64,000 bases of DNA from Henricia sp. BOLD:AAB3569 (lineage: Eukaryota; Echinodermata; Asteroidea; Spinulosida; Echinasteridae), in the NCBI GenBank assembly GCA_037783545.1, contig JBBELK010000383.1, positions 574,998 to 638,997 of the forward strand, in the 5' to 3' direction. Made by a program: the position numbers and the translations under genes. A model generated the notes under the pieces. It was given only the letters and a program-made list of their open reading frames with translations. It was not told where the DNA came from and ran no database searches. Positions 29,401-37,739 of the stretch are shown here, piece by piece (positions within the stretch are counted from its first letter, which is position 1; each line of letters starts with the position of its first letter).

Positions 29401-30385
29401 AGAGCGGGCCGGAACCCGCCCGCTTATAAGGATGAGCAACGCCCAGTGCAGCCACTGCGACCGGCGGTTCACCCGCCCGTCGAACCTGAGGAGGCACCAC
29501 CGAACAGCGTGCCCGGCGCTACACCCGACGATGCCGTTCGAGTGCCCGTTCGGTTGCGGGAGGAAGTTCTACCGGGAGGACATGCGGCAACGCCACCTCC
29601 AGTACTGTGCCTGGCGACTAGGGAGGGTGGCGACCGTGACAGCCACCGACGAACTGGACGTGCACGCCAGCGACGACGAGCTGGACGGCGAGGACAGGGA
29701 GCGGAGGGGGCTTGGAGGCCATTCGGAGCCGCCCCCTCGCGCTGAGGCACCCCAGCCGGGTTCCGCCCTGTCGGAGCCGCCAGCTCGTGGGGGGAATCGC
29801 ACCCCACCGGAGCAACCCCCGGTCGCCGCGGCACCCCAGCCGGACGCCCAGAGAGCCTCGACACCACCCCATCGGAGCGGCCCCCGAGCGCTACAACACC
29901 CTCAGATGGACACTACCGCGAGAGAAACCAGTCCCAGACACCATCTCCGCCACGCCTGTACAGACAGTCGCCAATGGGGAGCCGCGTCCGGCCGGAGCGG
30001 TCCCCGGAAGACCCCTGTCCCGCGAAGACCGCGAAGCGGGACTGTCCTCGCCCGCCGGGACACCATTGGACGGGCCGGCAGCGTAGCTGTCACCATGGCC
30101 ACTATGCCAGAGACAGGGCCCGCAGTGTTGATAGACGAGAGACGCCATCGCGGACAGAGGGCGGCACCCAGACGGAGACGCAGCGGGGACCACCACCCCC
30201 CTAATCAGACACTTGTTGTTCTGGAACTTTGTTGCCATGTTGTGTTTCTTTTTCTAACAGTTGTTCTTTGTTTTTTTGTTCTGCAGTTGCAGTTGCCATG
30301 TATTGCAGGGAATCGTCTCCCCGGCGGAACTGGGCGTCGCCGCCTGCTTTGGGGACAAGCAGGGTCCTCGAAGGGGGCGGTGTAA
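26438..30385 (+). CDS. Gag-protease-zinc-finger protein with N-terminal repeats
   Basis: A 1,315-codon frame without ATG at its start (the first ATG is within the repeats, near 26560). Order: (1) residues about 25-440, tandem 28- and 14-residue repeats (AAHDHVGRLPSETRM, LRTAQLYGGGLPSE); (2) Gag core about 485-640 (PDKFDGVSSWSDYLIHFES, LKGSAREALADM); (3) CCHC knuckle CFGCHEFGHFRRDC near 697; (4) retroviral-type protease with LLDTGATVSLIS near 766 and ILGIDFM near 845; (5) proline/arginine-rich linker with a duplicated GC-rich segment (29258-29420); (6) two zinc fingers, CSHCDRRFTRPSNLRRHHRTAC (split here as C-x2-C-x12-H-x4-C) near 1003-1025 and C-x3-C-x12-H-x3-C near 1034; (7) a hydrophobic segment near 1257-1285 (HVVFLFLTVVLCFFVLQLQL). 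The stop TAA is the first codon overlapping the LTR. No RT, RNase H or integrase motif is found in any frame. The function beyond Gag and protease is unknown. Confidence 0.75.
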   Translation: MTLTDLSSTPVHFEPGKFRRVPEDPPRTAHDHVGRLPSETRMPRDYGAEPPDRFRTAHDPVGRLPPEPRTLPDYSAETPDQLRAAHDHVGRLPSETRMLPDYGAEPPDRLRAAHDHVGRLPSEPRMSREYGAESPDQLRAAHDHVGRLPSETRMPRDYSAEPPDQLRAAHDHVGRLPSESRMSREYGAESPDQLRAAHDHVGRLPSETRMPRDYSAEPPDQLRAAHDHVGRLPSETRMPRDYSAETPELLRTVQPYGAEHDNLLRTAQPYGAEHQNLLRTVQPYGAEHDNLLRTAQPYDAEQVDQLRTAQLYGRGLPSELRTAQLYGGGLPSELRTAQLYGGGLPSELRTAQLYGGGLPSELRTAQLYGGGLPSELRTAQLHGGRLPSELRTAQLYGGGLSSELRAARTYEAEQASQLRTAQLYGAEHQKLLRTVQPYGAPPRSGNPDPDAGTPASQPATRSDPLPAQPTTAGPEKQGTPGGGRRPMMLPDKFDGVSSWSDYLIHFESVARVNQWSESEKAMFLGAHLKGSAREALADMAPEARTEYLRILEYFEQRFGVTAQVPLHRAQLSMCTRRRDESISGLGQSIRRLVSKSYPNLPTQAREDLAVDAFRNALGDEQLQRHVFSRKATTLTEAITLATEMEAFLDSQVQNRKGKQGTREVRSVVQLAQPTPDRNTESTGYARRPPDRSIVECFGCHEFGHFRRDCPQRRRGFTSGQRRGQNESRSTQWTAGGGPPGQDQMKPKVTLGGNYVTGKVASKPACFLLDTGATVSLISERIYDELYGPAKPDLQPPPPTLRQADGSPMQARGEATFELQIGDQVLSHACIVAKIEPDVILGIDFMSTYRCQWRWGDNTVLINGKSAALGGYGQHPSVARVHVGHKVITRGAVKELQWLGVGTVYLGEAATGWRRCCQPDAAAPREEEATGTERDLLNPEEDAEAGDREAPRHEGAPPQLRAVRNPPLVRTRKQETGGAPTAGRTTNSGERAGTRPLIRMSNAQCSHCDRRFTRPSNLRRHHRTACPALHPTMPFECPFGCGRKFYREDMRQRHLQYCAWRLGRVATVTATDELDVHASDDELDGEDRERRGLGGHSEPPPRAEAPQPGSALSEPPARGGNRTPPEQPPVAAAPQPDAQRASTPPHRSGPRALQHPQMDTTARETSPRHHLRHACTDSRQWGAASGRSGPRKTPVPRRPRSGTVLARRDTIGRAGSVAVTMATMPETGPAVLIDERRHRGQRAAPRRRRSGDHHPPNQTLVVLELCCHVVFLFLTVVLCFFVLQLQLPCIAGNRLPGGTGRRRLLWGQAGSSKGAV
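26520..27770 (+). repeat. Coding tandem repeats, 84-bp then 42-bp period
   Basis: CGCACACGACC recurs at 26521, 26605, 26689, 26773, 26857, 26941, 27025 and 27109 (84 bp each). CTCCGCACTG or a variant then recurs about every 42 bp from 27185 to 27731. The 84-bp unit is two diverged 42-bp units. Each unit holds CTCCGC and GCGGAG, which can pair. Because 42 is divisible by 3, several frames on both strands remain open. Confidence 0.95.
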
Positions 30386-30680
30386 CGGCCGTCCCGATCC
30401 GCCGCTGGGGGCGCCAGCACCGTTTCACGGTGGGTCTAACTGACGTGCTGGTGGCGCCATCGCGGCTCCCCACGGAGCCGGGTGGCGTGAGCCCCTGCCG
30501 GAGGATCGGGATACCCGTTCCGCGCGGGGAGCGATTCTCTGCGCCATCTTTGTTCTTTGTTGTTGATGAGGAAGGATCGACCCAAATAAACGTGCGGTAT
30601 TTTCTTGCTGATAATTGTCTTTTTCTGTGTGTTCTTGTTTGTGCCGAGTTTCTTAACAAGCAGGGAATATTCTTGTTACA
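30381..30680 (+). repeat. 3' LTR (300 bp) of the Gag-protease element
   Basis: It starts TGTAACGGCCG and ends CTTGTTACA with short inverted ends TGTAAC/GTTACA. AATAAA lies at 30585-30590. No second copy is found in the window, so the LTR call rests on its position, ends and poly(A) signal. Confidence 0.65.
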
Positions 30681-31188
30681 ATATTCCTCTATGGGCCTAC
30701 ACTACATGCATATTCACTCGTGTCGTACGTGCATTCGTGGTAAAATGTTACGTGGGTGGGTGCACAAGATATAGCCATGTGGGAAAACGCACGTAGCTGC
30801 TAGCAGAACAATCATGGGCTCTATTGTTCATACTTCCAATCTGGAGGACAAATCGGGTAAATTTGGCCAGGAAACATGATTTTAGCAATACAAAAAATCA
30901 CATGTTTCTTCGAAAACACATTAATTATGTCATGCCGAGCTACTCCAGGTGGGGATTGTAACTTTTTTTTGTGACAAACATACATTAATAAATAATTATT
31001 CCGGGACAGCAAAGGCCTTACAGCTGACGCTGTTCGTCCCGTCCTCGTCGCATGGTGGCGCTCTCATTCTGGTGAGGCCTTAACAAAGGCTAGGATAGCA
31101 CATGCTATTTGTAGCCTACATGTACACAATCTACAAACTAAATCTAACAATTTCTTTCTCTTTCGTTTCCCTTTTTTCTCCTCCTCAG
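30681..31188. other. No gene recognised
   Basis: Sequence right of the GC-rich element; composition returns to AT-rich. Confidence 0.5.
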
Positions 31189-31260
31189 ACCCACAAATTA
31201 GCAGAGTTACGGCATAAGATGGAATTTCTGTGGGCATGGTGGGCAAAGTATTTCAGCGAG
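31189..31260 (+). CDS. Candidate 72-bp exon
   Basis: A strong polypyrimidine acceptor (TTTTTTCTCCTCCTCAG) and a GTAAAG donor bound 24 codons, phase 0 to 0, ending MEFLWAWWAKYFSE. The family is not recognised. A following open segment at 31710-31838 (acceptor TTTTTTGTTCAG, stop TAA) is phase-compatible and could be its last exon. Confidence 0.33.
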
Positions 31261-31935
31261 GTAAAGTTTGTTGTGAGTTAGGGTCTTTTTTTTCATCCAA
31301 AATTACAATGCCACAGGATAGCAGTCAATCGACCCATGCTGGCGGGCACAAACCCAGCCATGTTGAGCATTTACCGGTATTTACTCCTTTAATTTGCAGT
31401 CTTTATACAGGGGAACAGTGACAATAATAACATTATTATTAATACAAGATCCACCTTTTCATGCTGATATTACAACAATCCTGTTAAAACCGTCCAGTAA
31501 AAGTGTCCAGTTCAGATGTATGCATGTACAACTCGTACCGGCTTGATACAGTGTAGTAGAGATCAGGTGGACAAGGCTGTGTCCCTTGATGTGCATTTGA
31601 TAAGCCATGAGGAAAATGAATTTACAATTAAATGTCGTTTTAGGCAGATTCCTACCAAATTCACATGATTCACTATTATATGCGATTCTTTTTATGCTTT
31701 TTTGTTCAGAAAATGAGGAATAAGATTGACCTCCATCTACACGGCATTCTCATCCGTCTGTATACTTTCCGACTACTTGGGCTTCTCCCGACAGAAGAGT
31801 GTGCAATCCTTTGTCTCCATGCTTTGGTCTTCTTTAAGTAAAATGTCCTGTTGCTGACTCGTGTCTGGGGCTTCCATATTTGATGAATTATGGAAAATTA
31901 CAGCTACACAAGACTTTTTTTCAAATGCCCTGCAG

Positions 31936-32069
31936 CTAGCATCTGGACTTTGTGAAATGTCAATTGCAAAGACAGCCACACACAAAACAGTAGTCTACAA
32001 TCAGAATGAATTGGACTGTGTTAAAGCCTTGCTTGACAAATTCGTTTTTGAGCATGTGATCAGCCACAT
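31936..32069 (+). CDS. Candidate exon (unrecognised)
   Basis: Acceptor AAATGCCCTGCAG, donor GTAAGT after ...ATCAGCCACAT. One open frame includes ASGLCEMSIAKTATHKTVV and ALLDKFVFEHVISH. There is no family match. It does not share phase with the 31710 segment, so they may be alternative or unrelated. Confidence 0.3.
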
Positions 32070-32341
32070 GTAAGTACATGCAGATGTACATTTAACTACA
32101 ACAGTTCTCTGATAATCATGAATGAACATAAACATCTTTGTTGAAATGTTGAGCAAACTGTCCAAGAAGGGAATAGACCCACTGTGTGCCCTTAAGAAAG
32201 CTCCACTGTAAAAGTGCCCAATTTCATGGTTTACTGATGTTATGAGATTAGCTAGTGGATTTTGAAAGTTCATTTTTATGAGCTATGAAGGTACATGTAT
32301 ATTCCTGCTTAAAATTAAACAGCAGAATGAATTTAAGCCAT

Positions 32342-32465
32342 GGGGTTGATTTCGCAAAGGACTTGCGACACGTCATAAATCCATCGCATCTTGCAACGGG
32401 TTCAGCGAGTTGCGATAGATTTGGCTACTTTTGCGACGCGTCACAATTCTTTGTGAAATCGACCC
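32342..32465. repeat. 124-bp Harbinger-like MITE
   Basis: GGGGTTGATTTCGCAAAGG and CTTTGTGAAATCGACCCC are inverted ends related to those at 11257 and 43094. Internal TTGCGA motifs are repeated. There is no coding capacity. Confidence 0.75.
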
Positions 32466-32469
32466 CTGC

Positions 32470-32774
32470 TCTTGTGTAGAAAAGCGTACATGTGAACAAA
32501 ATTTGACAGTTTGAGTCCACTGGGAAGCATGCCTCCGACTACACGAAATAAATGCTACATTACAATTGAACTCTGACCTCCATGTTTTTGTTTATTCTTT
32601 ACATACAGTCATCAGTGCTTGGGACAATTATTTTTCTTTTGAACAATTAGATTTGTGGAAAGACAAGTAAATTCATGGACGTTAATTCCTGCATTGATCA
32701 GGGATGAGACTTATCACTTATCAGTGGTTTGTGACAAAGATTTCCGCAGAAATGCGGAACAGGTTTCTCCTTTG
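32470..32774. other. No gene recognised
   Basis: Short intergenic stretch. Confidence 0.5.
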
Positions 32775-33200
32775 AATAATGGGTATTTTTTTCATATACA
32801 TTGAACAAGGATTTGGGTAAATTTATATATTGGAATCGATAGCTTATTCAATTCTGAGATATACTTCCCACTGACACTTCCGTCGCAAATGTCGCATTTC
32901 TGAGATAAATAAATGATAAAATTACTGCATAAAGTAATGCACAAAATGACGCGGCGAGCGGTCTGTGCGTAAGCGCGACAACAGAGGCCGCTGCGCGCGC
33001 GCGTAAATGGTTATCTCGTGCACTAACTGAAGGCAATTTTTGAAGAAGAAAACATTATTTTTCTACAGAAAAGCAACATTTGCGACAAAAGTGCAAGTGG
33101 GAAGTATATCTTAAAATTACATTGTGTGTTGATTCCAGGAGGTAATTTCCTTAAAATCTTTGTTCAATGTATACGAAAAAAATACCGAATAATGTAGCAA
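32775..33200. repeat. Palindromic MITE, about 425 bp
   Basis: Arms of about 120-130 bp pair with imperfections: AATAATGGGTATTTTTTTCATATACATTGAACAAGG at the left, its inverse at the right end, and GAGATATACTTCCCACT inside. The loop is GC-rich with a GCGCGC run near 32993. Confidence 0.8.
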
Positions 33201-34440
33201 CACAGCAAGCTGTAATAATTATTAGTACTATAGTAAAATAATATACTTATCACAAGAAAATGTTTAGGCCCCATCTTTCAATTATTCCTTAGGTTTTAAA
33301 GACATGATTGGTAAACTTTTTAAAATGGTACCAACAGCATTTACATAACTAAAGGATGCCTTCTAAAATTTCACTCAGCCATATCCAAAGACCTTACAAA
33401 ATCCTACATGGTTTTTGTGTTGAATAAATGGTAAATAATTGTTTCCAAATTGTCCCCAAAAAATGTAGTTGGCATGGCAGTTTCTCGCAGAAAGGTATAT
33501 CGGAAAGAATTTGAAGAAGTTGATCATGGCTTCAGACCTTGTGTGAACAAATAAGTGTTTGTAACCAAAATCTTGAAATTTGTTTTCACTTGATATTTTG
33601 GGTTATTCCATGATCAAATTTGCACATTCCAATTCTAGATGAGTCATTTAAAACAAATTCTGATCTATTTCTCAACCCTAACCGATGGTCCTACCATATG
33701 AAAAAGATAAGAATTTACAAGTTGGACTTCTTTTACAGCCTCATAAATAAAAATTTTAAACGAATACGAGATCGGCTGAAAAATTTCCAAGTTTTCTCCA
33801 AATATATATAATCGTCATTTCTTCCTGCCAAATTGTTGTTTTTATATCAGATTTGCACTTATTGACGGCTAACATTGGTTAATTAGTAATTTTTCAAGGA
33901 ACAGTGATGTCCGACTTGTAAATTCTTACCCGTTAAATCAAGAGGAAGAAAAAAAGATCCATCGTCGCTGAATGGCCCAATTTCCGGACACGGTTCGAAA
34001 TAATTTTTAAAAAATGTCCTTCGAAGATTTGTCCTTCGTCTCTCCTAACTTTGATGAACCCCTGCTTCTGTCGGTCATTGTCACTCAGAAATTTATAGAA
34101 ATAAACCTATAAGGTCCAACGACGAACGTTTTACGAAACCACGCTGTCAACTGCCGGCCCCAACAACCACCGTCATCCGCCATGTTTGTCTGGCTATATC
34201 CGAAAATAAATAATCCGCACCGCCCACATAGACTTGTTCTAGTCTCACGTGTCATAATCAGCAGCGCAACATTTGTACGCACAACAGGTTTTCATAGAGT
34301 CCGTATGTATACGTATAAGCCCAACAGTCGTACACTAAGGTCAAGTTTAACACGCAGGCAAAGTCGCAGTGCGCATGCGCTAAGGCTCAAATTCGGTCCG
34401 AATTTCAAAACGCGGTAAAGCTGACGACACTGTCCCTTTA
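33201..34440. other. No gene recognised
   Basis: AT-rich, with short frames only. ...ACTGTCCCTTTAA near 34430 looks like one end of a TTAA-type MITE whose partner was not found. Confidence 0.45.
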
Positions 34441-34454
34441 ATATTGTAGTTTTC

Positions 34455-35590
34455 CTTTAATAATAATAATAATAATAATAGTACTTATATACCGCCCTAC
34501 ATGTAAAAAACATCTCAAAGCGGTTTACACTAAAAATGTTTACATCAACGTTATACTATAAAAGCAACTGAAATGATAATATATTGCACAAAAGTCACAA
34601 ATACACTACACACAACTTGATACATATACTTAAACGTTATAGTACTGGTCAAAAAGATGAGTCTTCAGTCTATGCTTAAATAAATCATACGACTGAGCAG
34701 TCTTAAGTGTCAAGGGCAAATTATTCCATAGTCTTGGACCACAAATTGAAAATGCCCGATCACTATAATACGCATTGCCCTCAATAGGTTGGTGCAGCCT
34801 AATTTCCCCCCTTGACTTCTGTCGGAGACTTCGACCACAGTGCACTTCGCGAAGTCCGAGCAACTGAGTGAGATAGGCAGGGGCACACCCATGAATAACC
34901 TTAAACACAAAACATAACATTTTGTATTCAATTCGTTTTTCAAGAGGCAGCCAATGTAAATGTTTCAAAACTGGCGTAATATGGTCAAACTTGTTTGTAA
35001 AATTGATAAGTCTAGCGGCCATGTTTTGTATGGTTTGAAGCTTTCGAATTTGTACACTTGGAAGACCATACAACAGACTGTTGCAGTAGTCCAATTTGGA
35101 AGTCACAAAAGCATGGATCAGCTTCTCAGTACCCTTCTTGTCCAAAATCTTTCTAATTTTCCGAATCCTCCAGAGGGCATGAGAAGCCGACCTGCAGACT
35201 GATGTTACTTGAGCCGCCATTGTCGCAGTTGAGTCCATCACAACCCCCAAATTCCTTACTTTCTGAGATGAATGTACGTTGACGTCACCCACCTGCACAT
35301 TGCATGGAAAAACACTGGTTGTCCTACCGCGAAATTTCGAGGTAAAATGCACAACCTCCGTCTTCCCATCATTTAGTGCAAGCATGTTCCGTTTCATCCA
35401 TCTTCTAATACCCTCAACGCAATCCTTTACTTTAACCAAAACATCCGGGCCATCACATGCAATGTACAACTGGGTGTCGTCAGCGTACATCATCAATTCA
35501 AATCCATGACTTAGAATGACATCTTCAGGAGGTGATGTGTACAAAGCAGCTATAGACTCAGGAAATACACACATTTGTTTACGACATTCA
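34455..35590 (-). mobile_element. 5'-truncated CR1/L2-type LINE
   Basis: The minus-strand copy holds the RT C-terminal half and 3' UTR. The 3' end is an ATT-repeat tail (plus strand TAATAATAATAA at 34459-34481) preceded by AAACCGCTTTGAGATG...GGCGGTATATAAGTA, typical of CR1/L2-group 3' ends (family knowledge). The 5' part, including endonuclease, is missing. Confidence 0.88.
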
Positions 35591-35631
35591 TGTCTGAATA
35601 CATGTTTATCGGGATTTGCAGACCATTTCAC
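34630..35631 (-). pseudogene. LINE reverse transcriptase, C-terminal part
   Basis: The 333-codon frame has the RT motif MMYADDTQLY, then the LINE post-RT blocks LALNDGKTEVVHF, LDYCNSLLYGLP, IQNMAARLI, HITPVLKHLHWLPLEKRIEYK and SICGPRLWNNLPL, and ends LKTHLFDQYYNV. This is the order in CR1/L2-like ORF2 proteins. RT motifs upstream of YADD and the endonuclease are lost, so it is dead, but the remaining frame is intact and thus fairly young. The first roughly 20 residues (upstream of FPESIAALYTS) are not LINE-like. Confidence 0.88.
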
Positions 35632-35706
35632 CGAATGAACTTTGAGACATGTACTTAATTAAAGCAAGCTTTCGTGACCGCAGGGAGTTAAAATGTTTAA
35701 CATTAT

Positions 35707-36003
35707 TGTTTCGACGGTAAAAGACGGTGCGCGAGTGCTCACTAGAGGGCGCTATTGATTCTGTACATGCGGGATCGCGAAAATCGTGTTCGCATGATCG
35801 TTTCAACATTCATGCTTTTGGCAACGTTTTTGCCCCATAGTTGTAGAATAATCTTTTAGTTTTCAAGGTTTCATAGGACCCTGGATCCCAAACCAGCGTT
35901 GACGTGGCATCAGGCAGCTGTCGTGGCATTTAAAGGCAGTTGTATGTCGGTACCCGAGAGTGAATAAACCAGTCAAGTTTTGTGATCATTTACCGACGTT
36001 ACA
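35707..36003 (+). repeat. 5' LTR of the BEL element
   Basis: TGTTTCGACGG to GACGTTACA, with AATAAA at 35963-35968. A possible primer-binding site TGGTAACCCAGAG starts at 36015. Confidence 0.93.
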
Positions 36004-36164
36004 GTCAACGCTGATGGTAACCCAGAGTTATAGTACCGAAGTGACCCAGAGATAAGTGACCCCGAGTCAACACTGGTGACCCTTAGGTAACATTGAAGAC
36101 CACCTTGAATTAATTGCAAAAAAAAAAGAGAGAGAAAATCAACAACAGAAAGTTGCTGCAAATA

Positions 36165-37739
36165 ATGCAAACCCACGACAGTGACGAAGAAACCAAAGTC
36201 CAAACCATGGCTACACGGGCCAAAACCAAGTCACTGATGGAGAGTCGGCGAGACAATGCCCGGACTCTTACCGAAATGAAGGACAGCATTCAACCATTGC
36301 TGTTAAAACTTCCCCCAGATGTGGATGAAGTCAGAGTTAGGCATTCAAGATGGCTTCAAGAATACGAAACATTTTTGATTCACCATCGTGAATATTTAAC
36401 ACTAGTCCCTGAAGATCGGCGTACTACAGTGGAGGCCGAACTACAACCTGAGCTGAACAGTTTTCAGGACTTTAAGGCTACACTAGATCAGTGGCTAGTG
36501 TGGCACACCAGAGTACCGGATAGAGACAGTGTGAGGTCAGTGAGGTCGCGTACTTCTCGCTCAGTTGTAAGCCGTATTTCAAGCTCCTTATCAATGGCCA
36601 GAGCAATGGAACATCAGAAAACAGCCGAGTTATTGGCCCGTAGTAGGGCACTTAAAGAGAAAGAGGGGTTGGAGGAAGAGAGGCTTCAGTTTGAAGCCAA
36701 GAAAAAGGAGGAAGAGCTAAAACTTAAGCACAAAGAAGAAGAGCTGGAGCTCAGGACACAACTGGAAGTCTCCAGTGCGAAAGCAGCAATCTTGGACGAA
36801 CTGGAGCAGAGCGAAATTCGAGACGAGCAAAACCTGAGTGCATTACCCCGACTTTCTTCCAGACCTACGTCGCCAACAGTCGTAACCTTTAATACTGCCG
36901 CCCCAGAGTATGTACCCGTAACATCACAAGATGCATCATCATTCGTCATGTCCATTCAAGCCCAGGCAGAAGGTCAGCCCCAGACGCCAGATTCGGACAT
37001 CACTCGTCTTACAGATCGACCCATAAGCACTGTGACCAAGTGTTCACAAGAGGCCCACAATCAAGATACTAAAGAAGCTAGCAAGAATACAGCAGCAGAG
37101 AAAACTAGCCCCACAAGCAATACCGTACAACAAACTTGTGAAGGACAGTCAAGTAGTAAGGAAAATGAGGGTCAAGTGTTAAGTGCCCACTCAAGTGAAA
37201 TTCATGTCCCAGAAAATCAGAACCCCTCTGTGGCGTCAACTGTTGCTGCAGTCCAACACATAGTGATGGAGATCAGAAAGCCTAGCTCAGACCTGGCTAA
37301 GTTTAAAGGAGACCCCTTGGAGTATAGGAGATTCATGCGCCAGTTTAAGGCCAGAGTTGTCGCCAACACAGTTGACGATGACGAAAGGATGAACTACTTG
37401 GAGCAGTTTACGGAGGGAGAGCCACAACATATTGTAAATGGATATAGCTGTCTCCCTGGTGATGTAGGCTACCCGGCTGCCCTTAAAGAATTAGAAAAGC
37501 GGTATGGAGATGTGGATCTCCTGGCCAATGCTTACATACAGCGGGCTCTTGGTTGGCCAGAAATCAGACCTGATAACCCATCTGGACTTGACGCCTTTGC
37601 AATATTCCTCATGGAGTGCAAAAATGCAGTTCACTCCATGAATGCCGCAAGGGTTTTGGAGTATGCCGAGAACATCAAGAGACTGGTGTCCAAGCTCCCT
37701 TTCTATCTACACGAGAGATGGCGGAATAGTCATGAATAA
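36165..37739 (+). CDS. gag: BEL Gag region (DUF1759-type)
   Basis: ATG at 36165 is the first in frame (MQTHDSDEETKVQTMATRAK). A charged coiled-coil segment (about 36650-36790: KEKEGLEEERLQFEAKKKEE...) precedes a Ser/Thr/Gln-rich linker. A DUF1759-like Gag core follows (AKFKGDPLEYRRFMRQFKA to LPFYLHERW, 37290-37720), the hallmark Gag of BEL/Pao. The frame then ends early in NSHE-stop at 37739. The usual continuation into the zinc-knuckle region is in the next frame, so the gag-pol frame is broken or shifted here. Confidence 0.9.
   Translation: MQTHDSDEETKVQTMATRAKTKSLMESRRDNARTLTEMKDSIQPLLLKLPPDVDEVRVRHSRWLQEYETFLIHHREYLTLVPEDRRTTVEAELQPELNSFQDFKATLDQWLVWHTRVPDRDSVRSVRSRTSRSVVSRISSSLSMARAMEHQKTAELLARSRALKEKEGLEEERLQFEAKKKEEELKLKHKEEELELRTQLEVSSAKAAILDELEQSEIRDEQNLSALPRLSSRPTSPTVVTFNTAAPEYVPVTSQDASSFVMSIQAQAEGQPQTPDSDITRLTDRPISTVTKCSQEAHNQDTKEASKNTAAEKTSPTSNTVQQTCEGQSSSKENEGQVLSAHSSEIHVPENQNPSVASTVAAVQHIVMEIRKPSSDLAKFKGDPLEYRRFMRQFKARVVANTVDDDERMNYLEQFTEGEPQHIVNGYSCLPGDVGYPAALKELEKRYGDVDLLANAYIQRALGWPEIRPDNPSGLDAFAIFLMECKNAVHSMNAARVLEYAENIKRLVSKLPFYLHERWRNSHE

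Larger units (their letters stand above)
26335..30680 (+). mobile_element. GC-rich Gag-protease LTR element lacking RT and integrase
   Basis: One long plus frame (26438-30385) is followed immediately by a 300-bp LTR-like sequence (30381-30680). No matching 5' LTR is found upstream; the neighbour there is the 3' LTR of the gypsy element. The region is much more GC-rich than its surroundings. Gag core, zinc knuckle and protease are present, but the roughly 1.4 kb between the protease and the LTR codes for something else. It is either a non-autonomous element moved by another element's RT or a rearranged relic; the long intact frame argues against simple decay. Confidence 0.75.

Noticed and set aside
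28984-30238. Extra frames of 84-253 codons on both strands in the GC-rich region
   Set aside because: They are low-complexity Pro/Arg/Gly shadows of the Gag-protease-zinc-finger frame.
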